A stretch of 64,000 nucleotides of DNA, from the NCBI RefSeq assembly GCF_025264625.1, contig NZ_CP093313.1, positions 1,240,001 through 1,304,000 on the forward strand. The letters are read 5' to 3'. The notes beneath the pieces are model-generated. The model searched no databases. It saw only the letters and a list, made by a program, of their open reading frames with translations, and was not told the origin of the DNA. A program made the translations under genes and the position numbers. Below are positions 42,431-51,098 of the stretch, one piece after another. Every line of letters starts with the position of its first letter. Position 1 is the first letter of the stretch. Source of the DNA: Occallatibacter riparius. GTDB taxonomy: Bacteria; Acidobacteriota; Terriglobia; Terriglobales; Acidobacteriaceae.

Positions 42431-45376
42431 TCAGTGATCCGCCTCGCCGGAAATCCTCAGTTCTTTCGGGGTAAGCTCGTAATAACTGCGGCGGTAGGAT
42501 AGCTTGTACTCGGCGTGTTTCAGCGAGATTTGGATTTTCCGCTCTCTTCCCTTTTCCTTTTGGTCCGTCGGCGTGTAAGAAAGCGTGTAATACGCTGCCC
42601 CATCATTGATCGCCCTCGCAATCTCCTCGTTGAGGCGGTTGCCATGAAATGAATTGCCTCCGGTACCCTCCGCCCAAGTCTCATCACTAATGAATCCGAA
42701 GAAAGGACTGTCCGTACCGCTGACGACACCGGAATTCCTCTTCGGAATCGCCTCTCCTGCCAGCAGACTGGGTGCCGCGCTTGGCCGCGATCCGCGTCCT
42801 CTTTCCCTCTCATCGAATACTCTGGTTGCGTCGACCGGATACACGGAAACGCGTGCACTCGCCAAGGCGTTAATCGTCTTGCGGTATTCGCCTTCGAGTG
42901 GGCAGTGGGTAATCCCTTCACCTGCATCCCGAAGGCACAGTGGAAACGAGCCCAAGAACCAGATCAGATTCTTGCGTCCTGGAATGCGGGCAAGATACTG
43001 CGCGATCGTCTGGAGAGAATCCAAGGTGACCAGTAGCTGACGATTCGGTTCAAAACTGACTTCCTGCTTGAGAAAGCCATCCAGGGCTGCCGCACTTTCC
43101 GCGACATGACCGCTTGAGATCTCCAGGTTCACATCCTGCTTCGGATCTGTCTCTTGTTCTTCACTGATTTCCAACGCAGGGAGCAGAGGAGAATGCGAGG
43201 GATCGGCTGCGAGTTGCGCGATGGATCGAAGCGGAATCGAGGAGTCTTCCATGAAGCCCTGGATCTTCCATAGACGGTCTCCGAGCGCGAATACGCCGAT
43301 TCGAATCCCTGGAGACAAAGACGCGAGGCACTTCACCATCTGCATCCGCACATAGCCCTGATCCATCATTTGAGTGTTTTGTGCATCCATCAGCAAGACA
43401 TTGACGGACTGGTTTAGTGGCGACCCAGAGACATTTGTGAACATCTTCGGCGTCACGGCCGTAAGCGGTTCCGTGCTCGCGCTTGACGACAGAAAGTGCG
43501 GCTCAAAGAAATTGATCGCCTGGCGCCTGCCGTTCTCTTTGATTTCAAAGTCGCCCTGCTGAAGTCCTTCAACGGCCATTCCACTATCGTCTGTCACCAC
43601 CACGTCTACGAGGACACTTCTGGCGGTCCTTTTGAGGGTGGCGGAACCCGGCTCTTCACGATGTAGTTGTGCAACCCCTCCAGCCCAGTTTTCCGTCGGG
43701 TCGGTCGAAACCTTCGAGGGATTCACAGAACTTAATGCGACTTCCATCGTTCCGACTTTGCCCGATCCCGGGTCATACACGCCCGTGCGCAGCCAGTAGT
43801 TGCCTTTCGGAATGGAGACCTCGGCATGAAGTTGCACGCCGCTATTCTGAAAGATTGCGTAGACGTCCGGTTTGATGATGAGTTGGGCGAGATGGTCTTC
43901 GTGCGTTACGACATTGCCGTATCGGTCGTAGACAATCAGCGAAACATTCAATTCGCCTTTGTGCAGTCCATCCGCGTGAAGCTTCAGCTTTAGGTCGTTC
44001 TGATCAATGGCGAAATCGATCTTGTAGTGATTCGCATGCGTTTTCTCCGCCACCTTGTTCTCAGCCGCGTCCGGTACGACACGGATCTTGTAGAGAATTT
44101 GCTGAGCTTGCGGCATACCCAGGTCCATGAGGGGTAGAAGCGGATCGACCGCTTTGGTGTTCTGCGCACCCTGCTTCTCATTGCCGATGCTCATCGTGCT
44201 GCCTGGGCGCGTTCCATCCAAGACGAAGTAACCACGCCGGTAGGAGAGACTGTAGTTTCCTCCGGAAACTGCGACGTGGATCTTACGAAACCTCCCGTCC
44301 ATCTTTGGATCGTTGAGCGTGTAAGAAAGCGTATAGAAGTGGGCGCTGCTCGATGTGATCTTCTCAATCACGCCGGAAAGTCGGGTTATTGTCGCAAACG
44401 CCTGCCCGCCTGATTGTTCCGCAAGGAGTTGCGCATTCAGTAAATCAGTGTTGTCCGACCCTCCCGGATCAACCGGGTAAATCGCCGCTCGCGCCGCGGT
44501 CAGCATCGTCAGCGTCTTCTCGATTTCGTCATCGATCGCCGGGTTGCCTGTCTCGCCCCCCGGCAAGAACACACCCGGCACCTTTGCCGCAAACCAGATG
44601 ATGTTCTTCCGTCCCGGAAATCCCTGCAAAAAAGCAGCCAGCCGTTGCAGGTTGGCCAGCGTTACAAACATCCGATCAACGGAGCGGGACGTGTCCTGTT
44701 TAGCCATGAATTGCTGCAGATCGCCGGCCATCCCGGCCGAAGCAGCTGTGTTGCCGTGGGAATCAACCGGCACGTTCATCATCCGAATGAGCTTCTGCTG
44801 AGCATTTGCCTCGTCCTCGCCCTTCAACATCACAGAGGGCTCCACCTCGTTATTCTTTTTGTTCTTGAGAGACGCCATCAGCACCGCCGGATCGTCATTA
44901 AAGCCCTGAACGAAGTGCAGCGCCAACCCCATCGTAAAGATGGCCGATCGAGTCCCCGGCTTCGTGTCCCCCAGGAACTGCATCACCTGGCTATGCACAT
45001 TACTATGGCTCTCCATCGGGGTGTTCAGCGAGTCAAGCAGCAGCACATTTAGCACCTGCGGCTGCGGAAACGGAGAGAAATTCGTAAACACGCCGGGCGG
45101 AAGCTTTGGCATCTCGACGGCATGCGCGGTCGGCACAGCGCCGTGCTCTTCGAAAAACGAAATCGTCTGGGCGTGGCCTTGGTCGGTCACCTTGAAGGCG
45201 TCTCGCTTCAGCCCCGCGACTGGATTGCCGGAAGAATCTGTCACGATGACGTCGACAACAACGGCTCGCGACGTCACTTTCAAATTCGGATGCGGGGAAC
45301 TGCTTTGCGATCCGGTCGGTTGTGCCTGCACTGAGGTCGCAATCAGCAAGCCGAAAACGAACTTAGCCAGACGCAT
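42431..45376 (-). CDS. Secreted protein with two acidobacterial VWFA-related domains
   Basis: The 981-residue protein starts at ATG 45376 with GAGGAGG five bases upstream and a signal peptide (FVFGLLIATSVQAQ). Two homologous halves follow, each with a VVVDVIVTDSSGNPVAGL- or LVDVVVTDDSGMAVEGL-type opening, LNVLLLDSLNT or VNVLLMDAQNT, FPGRKNIIWF or IPGRKNLIWF, and YYTLSYTPTD plus a YRRSYY/YRRGYF end. This is the VWFA-related family expanded in Acidobacteriota. The tandem arrangement suggests internal duplication of a roughly 400-residue unit. Probably an exported binding protein; ligand unknown. Confidence 0.9.
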   Translation of the reverse strand: MRLAKFVFGLLIATSVQAQPTGSQSSSPHPNLKVTSRAVVVDVIVTDSSGNPVAGLKRDAFKVTDQGHAQTISFFEEHGAVPTAHAVEMPKLPPGVFTNFSPFPQPQVLNVLLLDSLNTPMESHSNVHSQVMQFLGDTKPGTRSAIFTMGLALHFVQGFNDDPAVLMASLKNKKNNEVEPSVMLKGEDEANAQQKLIRMMNVPVDSHGNTAASAGMAGDLQQFMAKQDTSRSVDRMFVTLANLQRLAAFLQGFPGRKNIIWFAAKVPGVFLPGGETGNPAIDDEIEKTLTMLTAARAAIYPVDPGGSDNTDLLNAQLLAEQSGGQAFATITRLSGVIEKITSSSAHFYTLSYTLNDPKMDGRFRKIHVAVSGGNYSLSYRRGYFVLDGTRPGSTMSIGNEKQGAQNTKAVDPLLPLMDLGMPQAQQILYKIRVVPDAAENKVAEKTHANHYKIDFAIDQNDLKLKLHADGLHKGELNVSLIVYDRYGNVVTHEDHLAQLIIKPDVYAIFQNSGVQLHAEVSIPKGNYWLRTGVYDPGSGKVGTMEVALSSVNPSKVSTDPTENWAGGVAQLHREEPGSATLKRTARSVLVDVVVTDDSGMAVEGLQQGDFEIKENGRRQAINFFEPHFLSSSASTEPLTAVTPKMFTNVSGSPLNQSVNVLLMDAQNTQMMDQGYVRMQMVKCLASLSPGIRIGVFALGDRLWKIQGFMEDSSIPLRSIAQLAADPSHSPLLPALEISEEQETDPKQDVNLEISSGHVAESAAALDGFLKQEVSFEPNRQLLVTLDSLQTIAQYLARIPGRKNLIWFLGSFPLCLRDAGEGITHCPLEGEYRKTINALASARVSVYPVDATRVFDERERGRGSRPSAAPSLLAGEAIPKRNSGVVSGTDSPFFGFISDETWAEGTGGNSFHGNRLNEEIARAINDGAAYYTLSYTPTDQKEKGRERKIQISLKHAEYKLSYRRSYYELTPKELRISGEADH

Positions 45377-45920
45377 TCTGCCTCCTCGGCACTCAATGCG
45401 AAATTGGCCAATAATAACCCTTTACGCAATGCGGCCCCGTGTTCCCGGACACATAGAAGCTCTGTTCGCTGGACTCGGTCAGATTGGGAAACTGAGGATA
45501 ATCCGATTGCGCCAAAACGGTCGAATGGTGAGCGCTGATCGACGCATAACTGGACAACACTCGTGACCGCCATCACATACAGGCAAGCTCCGCTCCTCTA
45601 TCGTGAGAGCGTCGCAATTAGTGTGTCTACCGATTCCCGGACTCAAAAGGACCTCATGCGCTGGATTCAAAATACCCGCGACCCCAGTCCCCAGCCCAAA
45701 AGTAAAGGGTCACACGGGGATAACGAATAAGTAACTGTATTTACTAGAAAATTAGCTACCCCTCCCCCTGTTTTTACTTCTCCATCTATTCGCCAAAAAA
45801 GGCATTAAACTTAACACAAGAAAAGACATACATGCCTACTAAATTCCATAGGCCGAAAACTAGTCGTTGTAACATCTAACGTGCATTTGTACTTAGCAGT
45901 AAACACCCGAAAAACCACCG
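45377..45920. other. Intergenic region with an A+T-rich, pyrimidine-rich stretch
   Basis: About 545 bases without a gene. From about 45730 to 45890 the composition drops sharply in G+C compared with both neighbours and includes CCCCTCCCCCTGTTTTTACT (45761-45780). The tract resembles C-rich intergenic repeats I associate with Acidobacteriota, but this is a weak recollection. The A+T-rich part lies 3' of the DUF2950 gene and upstream of nothing obvious. Confidence 0.4.
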
Positions 45921-46961
45921 CTAATCCTCAGCCCGATCCCACGACTTATCCGGGTTGTACTCCGTCATCGCCGCCCCAAGCTTCGCGCTATCCGGCCCAA
46001 GATCCTTCTGGTACACAACTCCATCCTGGTTCACGATGAACGTCATCACACCCGAGTTGCGATACTCCGACGGATACGCAACGAACGCCACACCGCGCGA
46101 AAGCTTCCCGTTCACCATGTAGTCGCGCGCGCCGCCCTTCGCCGCCGCTCCCTGCTTCGTCAGCATGCGAAAGATGTACCCGTGAAACGGCGTCGGCTGC
46201 CCCTGCTGCATCCGGTAGCCCTCGCCGAAAGCCCCTGCCAGCAGCGGACCCACAGGGCTCGGTGGCTCGTTGTCCGCCGTCTTCCAGTAGAGCCCGTTAT
46301 GCTTGCCTTCATCGCTGAAGAGCTTCGCGGCGTACTGCTTCGCCTTCTCCGAATCATGCGTCGTCGCGGCATACTCCTTCTGCGCATCCACCAGCGACTC
46401 CAGCACCTCGATCGCGTCATTCTCGTTCCGGCCCACGCGCCGGTAGAGGATCTCCTTGAGCCCTGCGGCCGTGTCGAAATACCACTGCCCCGCGCTGTTC
46501 TTCACAATCGAGATCGGCGCCGGCCAGTTCTCGGCGCCCACATAGAGAGTCGCCGTCTGGTCCGGCTCAATCACCACTCGGTGCATCTGGTCGTAGTTCT
46601 GGACGAAGTCCGAAACGGCATTCTTGTCCGCCACGTCATCGCCGGTGTGCAGAATCTTGCCCGCATTCGCGCCCAGGATCGCATTGAGCGCGTTCGAGTC
46701 GCCCGCCTTTGCAGCGGAATAGAAGGCCAGCGCCGCTTCTCCGGGAGAGCCGAACGTCTTCTCATTCGCAGTCTGCGCTCGCCCGCCTGATTGATCGAAG
46801 CCCAGCACCAGGATCGCCGCGGCGATCAGCGGCAACGCGGAAAGCAAACTGGCCGGCGTTCCGGGAATATTCAACGATCGTTTCACCTGGCTCCTCCTGC
46901 GTGAAAGCTGCCTTTTAAGGGCTACGGATAGCGTGTTCATGGCCGTCGGCGCGGGCATCAT
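45921..46961 (-). CDS. DUF2950-domain exported protein
   Basis: The protein of about 346 residues has an N-terminal membrane/signal segment (LLSALPLIAAAILVLGF) and the DUF2950 pattern: TFGSPGEAALAFYSAAKAGD, ILHTGDDVADKNAV, YDTAAGLKEILYRRVGRNE-type sequence, PTPFHGYIFRMLTKQG, YPSEYRNSGVMTFIVNQDG. Its start overlaps the stop of the DUF3300 gene (GTGATGATG with TGA inside), so the two are coupled; the exact start (46964 GTG, 46961 or 46958 ATG) is uncertain. DUF3300 and DUF2950 genes are commonly paired. The biochemical function is unknown. Confidence 0.9.
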   Translation of the reverse strand: MMPAPTAMNTLSVALKRQLSRRRSQVKRSLNIPGTPASLLSALPLIAAAILVLGFDQSGGRAQTANEKTFGSPGEAALAFYSAAKAGDSNALNAILGANAGKILHTGDDVADKNAVSDFVQNYDQMHRVVIEPDQTATLYVGAENWPAPISIVKNSAGQWYFDTAAGLKEILYRRVGRNENDAIEVLESLVDAQKEYAATTHDSEKAKQYAAKLFSDEGKHNGLYWKTADNEPPSPVGPLLAGAFGEGYRMQQGQPTPFHGYIFRMLTKQGAAAKGGARDYMVNGKLSRGVAFVAYPSEYRNSGVMTFIVNQDGVVYQKDLGPDSAKLGAAMTEYNPDKSWDRAED

Positions 46962-48562
46962 CACCTGCGTCCGCCGCTGCGATTGCCGCCGCTGCGGTTT
47001 GCGCCTCCGCCTCCGCCGCGGTTGGCACCTCCTCCGCCGCCACTGCGAGCTGCGGGAGCACTCGCGCCGCCACTACGATTGCCGCCGCTGTTCAGGCTCT
47101 GCTGGCCGCGGGAGCTGTTCGCCCGCGCATTCCCGCCTTGGCTGTAGTTGCCCAGTCCGTTATTCCCACCGCGATTGCCACCGTCCCCGTAACCGCGCAC
47201 TGCCTGCCGGTCATTGGTGCTCGGCCGGGGCTGAGCTGCTGCGCCGCCGCCATTCCTGCCGCCAAAATTCGGCTGCTGCGAGGGACGCGCACCGCCCGCG
47301 TTGCCGCGGTTGCCAGCGCTGCCCTGATTCCCAATACCGCCCCGATCACCGACGCCGCCCTGGTCACCGCGGCCCTGATCCCGGAACTGCGCCTGGTTCC
47401 GCCCCTGGTCAAATTTCGGCGCGCTGCCGAAGTCGCCGCCGCGATTGCCGCCGACGCCGTTGCGATCGCCTACACCGTTCCGTCCACCGACTCCGTTGCG
47501 ATCGCCGACCCCATTGCGGCCTCCAACACCGCCCACGCCACCGACTCCTCCAACTCCACCGGCTCCGCCCACTCGACCCGGCCCGCCGACGCCGCCAACT
47601 CCACCCGCGCCACCGGCACGGGCCGGAAGCTGCGAGGGCCGATTCCCACCCTGATAATTCCGGTTGTAGTTGCTGCGGTTCGTGAACGTGTTCGAAGTGG
47701 AGACGTACGTATTCCGGTTGTAGGTCACGCTGGCGTTATTCCAGCCACAGCCCCATGAGTTGTAGCCCCAGCCACAGCAGTTGTTGCTCATCATTGCGCC
47801 CACCATCATCCCGACGCCGAACGAGACCAGCCCGGTCGTGACCATGGCTGCGGTGGAGTAACCCGGATACGGCGCCACCGGCGCACCGTACACCACCGTC
47901 GGGTTGTACTGCGGCACGTACACAACCTCGGGCGACGAGTTTTGAATCACGATCGTCTGCGGAGGAGCCTGCACCACGGTAGTCTGGCCGCCCTCAACCG
48001 ATACTTGCTGCGCCTCGGCCGATGACTGCGCCGGCGCCGCTGACGGCGCCTGGTTCTGCACCTGCACGTTCTGCTGCGGCCCGCTCTTCAAGTTCCCCGC
48101 CTGGTATGCCCGCTGGCGCATCACCTGCACCGCGTTCATCACGTTCTGCGGCGAGTTGAAATACGCGTCGCCCAGGGCCGACGTCCATGACAGGTTGCCC
48201 GACATCTGCTGCAGCACGTCAGGAAACTGCGTCAGTCCTTTGACGCTGTTATCCCAGTTCTGCTGGTCCACGGCCTGCATCAGCTGCGGCCCCTTCACGC
48301 CCGGGTTCTGCTGCAGATAGTTCCACGCGGCAGTCACCTGGTCCGGGAACGTCGAAGCCGCCAACACCTGCGCCAGCAGATTGTCAGGGAACAGCGCAAT
48401 GGGCGCTACCATCTGGTAGAGCTCATCGGGCGTTGGCATCGCATAGGTGACCGCAGGCGCCTGGTCCTTCTTCGCCTCTTTCTTGCAGCTCTCTAATCCC
48501 ATCGTGCTGATCACGAGAGAGGCGCAAAGCAGGACCGCTATCGGTTGCTGGGAGTTTGCCAT
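46961..48562 (-). CDS. DUF3300-domain exported protein with glycine-rich tail
   Basis: The 533-residue protein has an export segment (AVLLCASLVISTMGLESC, possible lipoprotein cysteine) and a DUF3300 domain at about 40-150 (MPTPDELYQMVAPIALFPDN, LLAQVLAASTFPDQVTAAWN, YLQQNPGVKG). A linker and a hydrophobic glycine patch (VSFGVGMMVGAMM) follow, then a long low-complexity C-terminus of GGVGG, RNGVGD and RGGGG-type repeats rich in Gly, Asn and Arg. It is translationally coupled to the DUF2950 gene. Probably an envelope-associated protein; function unknown. Confidence 0.9.
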   Translation of the reverse strand: MANSQQPIAVLLCASLVISTMGLESCKKEAKKDQAPAVTYAMPTPDELYQMVAPIALFPDNLLAQVLAASTFPDQVTAAWNYLQQNPGVKGPQLMQAVDQQNWDNSVKGLTQFPDVLQQMSGNLSWTSALGDAYFNSPQNVMNAVQVMRQRAYQAGNLKSGPQQNVQVQNQAPSAAPAQSSAEAQQVSVEGGQTTVVQAPPQTIVIQNSSPEVVYVPQYNPTVVYGAPVAPYPGYSTAAMVTTGLVSFGVGMMVGAMMSNNCCGWGYNSWGCGWNNASVTYNRNTYVSTSNTFTNRSNYNRNYQGGNRPSQLPARAGGAGGVGGVGGPGRVGGAGGVGGVGGVGGVGGRNGVGDRNGVGGRNGVGDRNGVGGNRGGDFGSAPKFDQGRNQAQFRDQGRGDQGGVGDRGGIGNQGSAGNRGNAGGARPSQQPNFGGRNGGGAAAQPRPSTNDRQAVRGYGDGGNRGGNNGLGNYSQGGNARANSSRGQQSLNSGGNRSGGASAPAARSGGGGGANRGGGGGANRSGGNRSGGRR

Positions 48563-48648
48563 CTCACTTACCCCGGCTGCGAACGTACAGCCGCTGGCAA
48601 ACCTCGCGGAACTGTCAATTTGTGTGAGTGCCGTCTCCGGAGATCCAG

Positions 48649-48822
48649 CTACTCGTCCCCGCCCGGATTCGGATCGGTCGATGGCGGGTCGCTGGCCGGA
48701 AACGAATCCTCAATCGTCTTGTCCAGGTGGTGTTCCCGGCTCTCCTGGTCCTTCTGCCGCCCTTGTTTGCCCGCACCGCTCTCCGCTGAACTACGGCCCT
48801 TCTCAATCTTCTCGGCTGACAT
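48649..48822 (-). CDS. Small conserved hypothetical protein (FPASDPPS motif)
   Basis: From ATG 48822 (GGAGGG seven bases upstream) the 57-residue hydrophilic protein ends LDKTIEDSFPASDPPSTDPN. The 'E-x-FPASDPPS' ending is a recurrent motif in small bacterial proteins of unknown function. It lies head-to-head with the S9 peptidase gene and 86 bases beyond the DUF3300 start. Confidence 0.7.
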   Translation of the reverse strand: MSAEKIEKGRSSAESGAGKQGRQKDQESREHHLDKTIEDSFPASDPPSTDPNPGGDE

Positions 48823-48935
48823 TCGAAATCCCTCCGCACCGTTTTGGATGCGTCGAGTCCGCTCTACTGCAGCCGCGCCCTTCAATCTCAGATCACCCAC
48901 GTATACTTCCGCCATCACCTCAGGAGCTTCCTCCC

Positions 48936-51002
48936 ATGCGCTCACTCCAGTTGGCTGCTCTCCTCGCTCTCGCCACCGTTGCCGCCGCGCAAACGCCGCC
49001 CTCCACCAAGACCCCCACCATCGATCAGTCGCTCGAGACCTTCAGCGTGAACGCCCCGCAGCTCTCGCCCGATGGCAAGCGCGTCATCTACGAGCAGAGC
49101 CGCACCAACTGGGAGAACAACTCTTTTGATACCGAACTCTGGATCGCGAATGCCGACGGCACAGAGCGTCATCTGCTCACCGTCCGCGCCGGCTCCAGTT
49201 CCAGCGCATCCTGGTCTCCGGACGGCCAATGGATCGCCTTCCTCTCCGATCGCCCCGCCGCCCTCAAAGACTCGCCCTCGGGCCAACGCCAGCTCTACCT
49301 CATGCCGGCCGACGGCGGCGACGCCCAGCAAATCACGAAGATGGAGCACGGCATCAACGGCTTCGAGTGGGCTCCGGATTCGAAACACATCGCCTTCGCC
49401 GCTGAAGGCGCCGACCCCAAGACCTTGAAAGACCGCAAGGACTACTTCGGCGACTACCACGTCATCCACGCCGACTACCAGATGACCCATCTCTGGCTCA
49501 TCGAGATACCGCGAGCCGACCTCGCCGGCCGCTTTCCCAAGCCCGCCGATCCAAAGCAACTCACCAAAGACGACTACACCATCAACGACTTCTCCTTCTC
49601 GCCTGACGGCAAGCACATCGCCTTCAGCGCCCAGCGCGATCCCGACCTGATCTCCGGCTTCTCCGCCGACATCTACACCGTCACCGTTCCCGACGGCGCG
49701 ATCAAAAAGATCGTCGACACGCCCGGCCCTGACGGCAATCCGCAGTGGTCACCAGACGGCAAGCAGATCGCCTATGAGACCTCCAACGGCAACAAGTACT
49801 TCTTCTACACCGACCAGCGGCTCGCCGTAGTCCCTGCCGACGGCGGAACTCCGCAGGTCCTCACTGCAGACTTCGACGAAGACCCCGGTCTCATTCGCTG
49901 GGCACCGGAAGGCATCTACTTCTCCGCCCTGCAGAAGATGAGTTCGTCGCTGTTTCTCCTCGATCCCGCAACCAAGGCAGTCAAGAAGATCGAGATGCCG
50001 GGCAGCACGGTCGCCGGCAGCTTCTCCTTCTCCCGAGACTTCAAGGCGCTTGCCTTTCGAGGCTCTGCTGAAAACCGCTTCGCCGAAATCTACGTCTCAA
50101 CGCTTCCCTCAGCCGCGCCGGTGCAGATCACCCATGCGAGCGACCAGCTCTCCGCATTCACGCTCGCCCACCGCGAAGCAGTGCAATGGAAATCGGGTGA
50201 CGGCACAACCATCGAAGGCGTCCTCTACAAGCCCGCCGACTTCGATGCGCACAAGAAGTACCCGCTCCTTGTCGTGATTCACGGCGGCCCTACGGGCATC
50301 GACATGCCCCTCATCAACGCCGACCGCTACTACCCTATTGAGCGCTTCGTTGCGCGCGGCGCGCTCATCCTCCGTCCCAACTATCGCGGCTCGGCCGGAT
50401 ACGGCGAAGCTTTCCGCTCGCTCAACGTGCGCAACCTCGGCGTGGGCGACTACGCCGACGTGATCTCCGGTGTCGACTCCCTCATCGCGCAGGGCGTCGT
50501 CGACAAAGACCGTGTGGGCTCCATGGGCTGGAGCGAAGGCGGCTACATCTCCGCATTCATCACCGCCTCTAGTAACCGCTTCAAAGCTGTCAGCGTAGGC
50601 GCCGGCATCTCCGACTGGACGACCTACTACGCCAACACCGACATCACGCCCTTCACGCCACAGTACCTGCACGCAACACCCTGGGACGATCCTGAGATCT
50701 ACGCTAAGACCTCGCCCATCCACTACATCGCACACGCGGAAACGCCCACGCTCATTCAGCAGGGCTCGAACGACCGCCGAGTGCCCGTGCCCAACTCGTT
50801 CGAACTGCGCCAGGCGCTCGAAGACCGCGGCGTACCCGTGAAGATGGTGCTCTATGAAGGCTTCGGCCACGGCATCAACAAGCCCAAGCAGCAGCGCGCC
50901 GTCATGGAAGAGAACGAACTCTGGTTCAACCACTACATCTTCGGCGATCCCCTGCCCGCTTCACTCACGCCGGTAGTTCCGCCGAAGCCCGTCGAGAAGT
51001 AA
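48936..51002 (+). CDS. Exported S9-family prolyl oligopeptidase-like peptidase
   Basis: From ATG 48936 (AGGAG ten bases upstream) the protein has 688 residues and a signal peptide (LQLAALLALATVAAAQ). A TolB/PD40-type beta-propeller (SASWSPDGQWIAFLSDRPA, FSFSPDGKHIAFSAQRDP, PQWSPDGKQIAYETS) precedes the peptidase domain, with LLVVIHGGPTG, the nucleophile VGSMGWSEGGYISAF, and the C-terminal His in YEGFGHGIN. The layout is that of S9C acylaminoacyl- or dipeptidyl-peptidases. A longer open frame to 48447 lacks family similarity. It probably degrades peptides outside the cytoplasm. Confidence 0.93.
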   Translation: MRSLQLAALLALATVAAAQTPPSTKTPTIDQSLETFSVNAPQLSPDGKRVIYEQSRTNWENNSFDTELWIANADGTERHLLTVRAGSSSSASWSPDGQWIAFLSDRPAALKDSPSGQRQLYLMPADGGDAQQITKMEHGINGFEWAPDSKHIAFAAEGADPKTLKDRKDYFGDYHVIHADYQMTHLWLIEIPRADLAGRFPKPADPKQLTKDDYTINDFSFSPDGKHIAFSAQRDPDLISGFSADIYTVTVPDGAIKKIVDTPGPDGNPQWSPDGKQIAYETSNGNKYFFYTDQRLAVVPADGGTPQVLTADFDEDPGLIRWAPEGIYFSALQKMSSSLFLLDPATKAVKKIEMPGSTVAGSFSFSRDFKALAFRGSAENRFAEIYVSTLPSAAPVQITHASDQLSAFTLAHREAVQWKSGDGTTIEGVLYKPADFDAHKKYPLLVVIHGGPTGIDMPLINADRYYPIERFVARGALILRPNYRGSAGYGEAFRSLNVRNLGVGDYADVISGVDSLIAQGVVDKDRVGSMGWSEGGYISAFITASSNRFKAVSVGAGISDWTTYYANTDITPFTPQYLHATPWDDPEIYAKTSPIHYIAHAETPTLIQQGSNDRRVPVPNSFELRQALEDRGVPVKMVLYEGFGHGINKPKQQRAVMEENELWFNHYIFGDPLPASLTPVVPPKPVEK

Positions 51003-51098
51003 TACTTACCCGAACCCCTGCTCTTTACAGCTTGCATAGCCCTCGTCTCCTCTGCTAAAACGTTTTTGCTCCGATTTAGCAGTTGAAGGGAAGTCTTT

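Noticed and set aside
48447..48935. An N-terminal extension of the S9 peptidase
   Set aside because: The ATG at 48936 has a ribosome-binding site and opens a signal peptide; the extension overlaps the small minus-strand gene and lacks family similarity.
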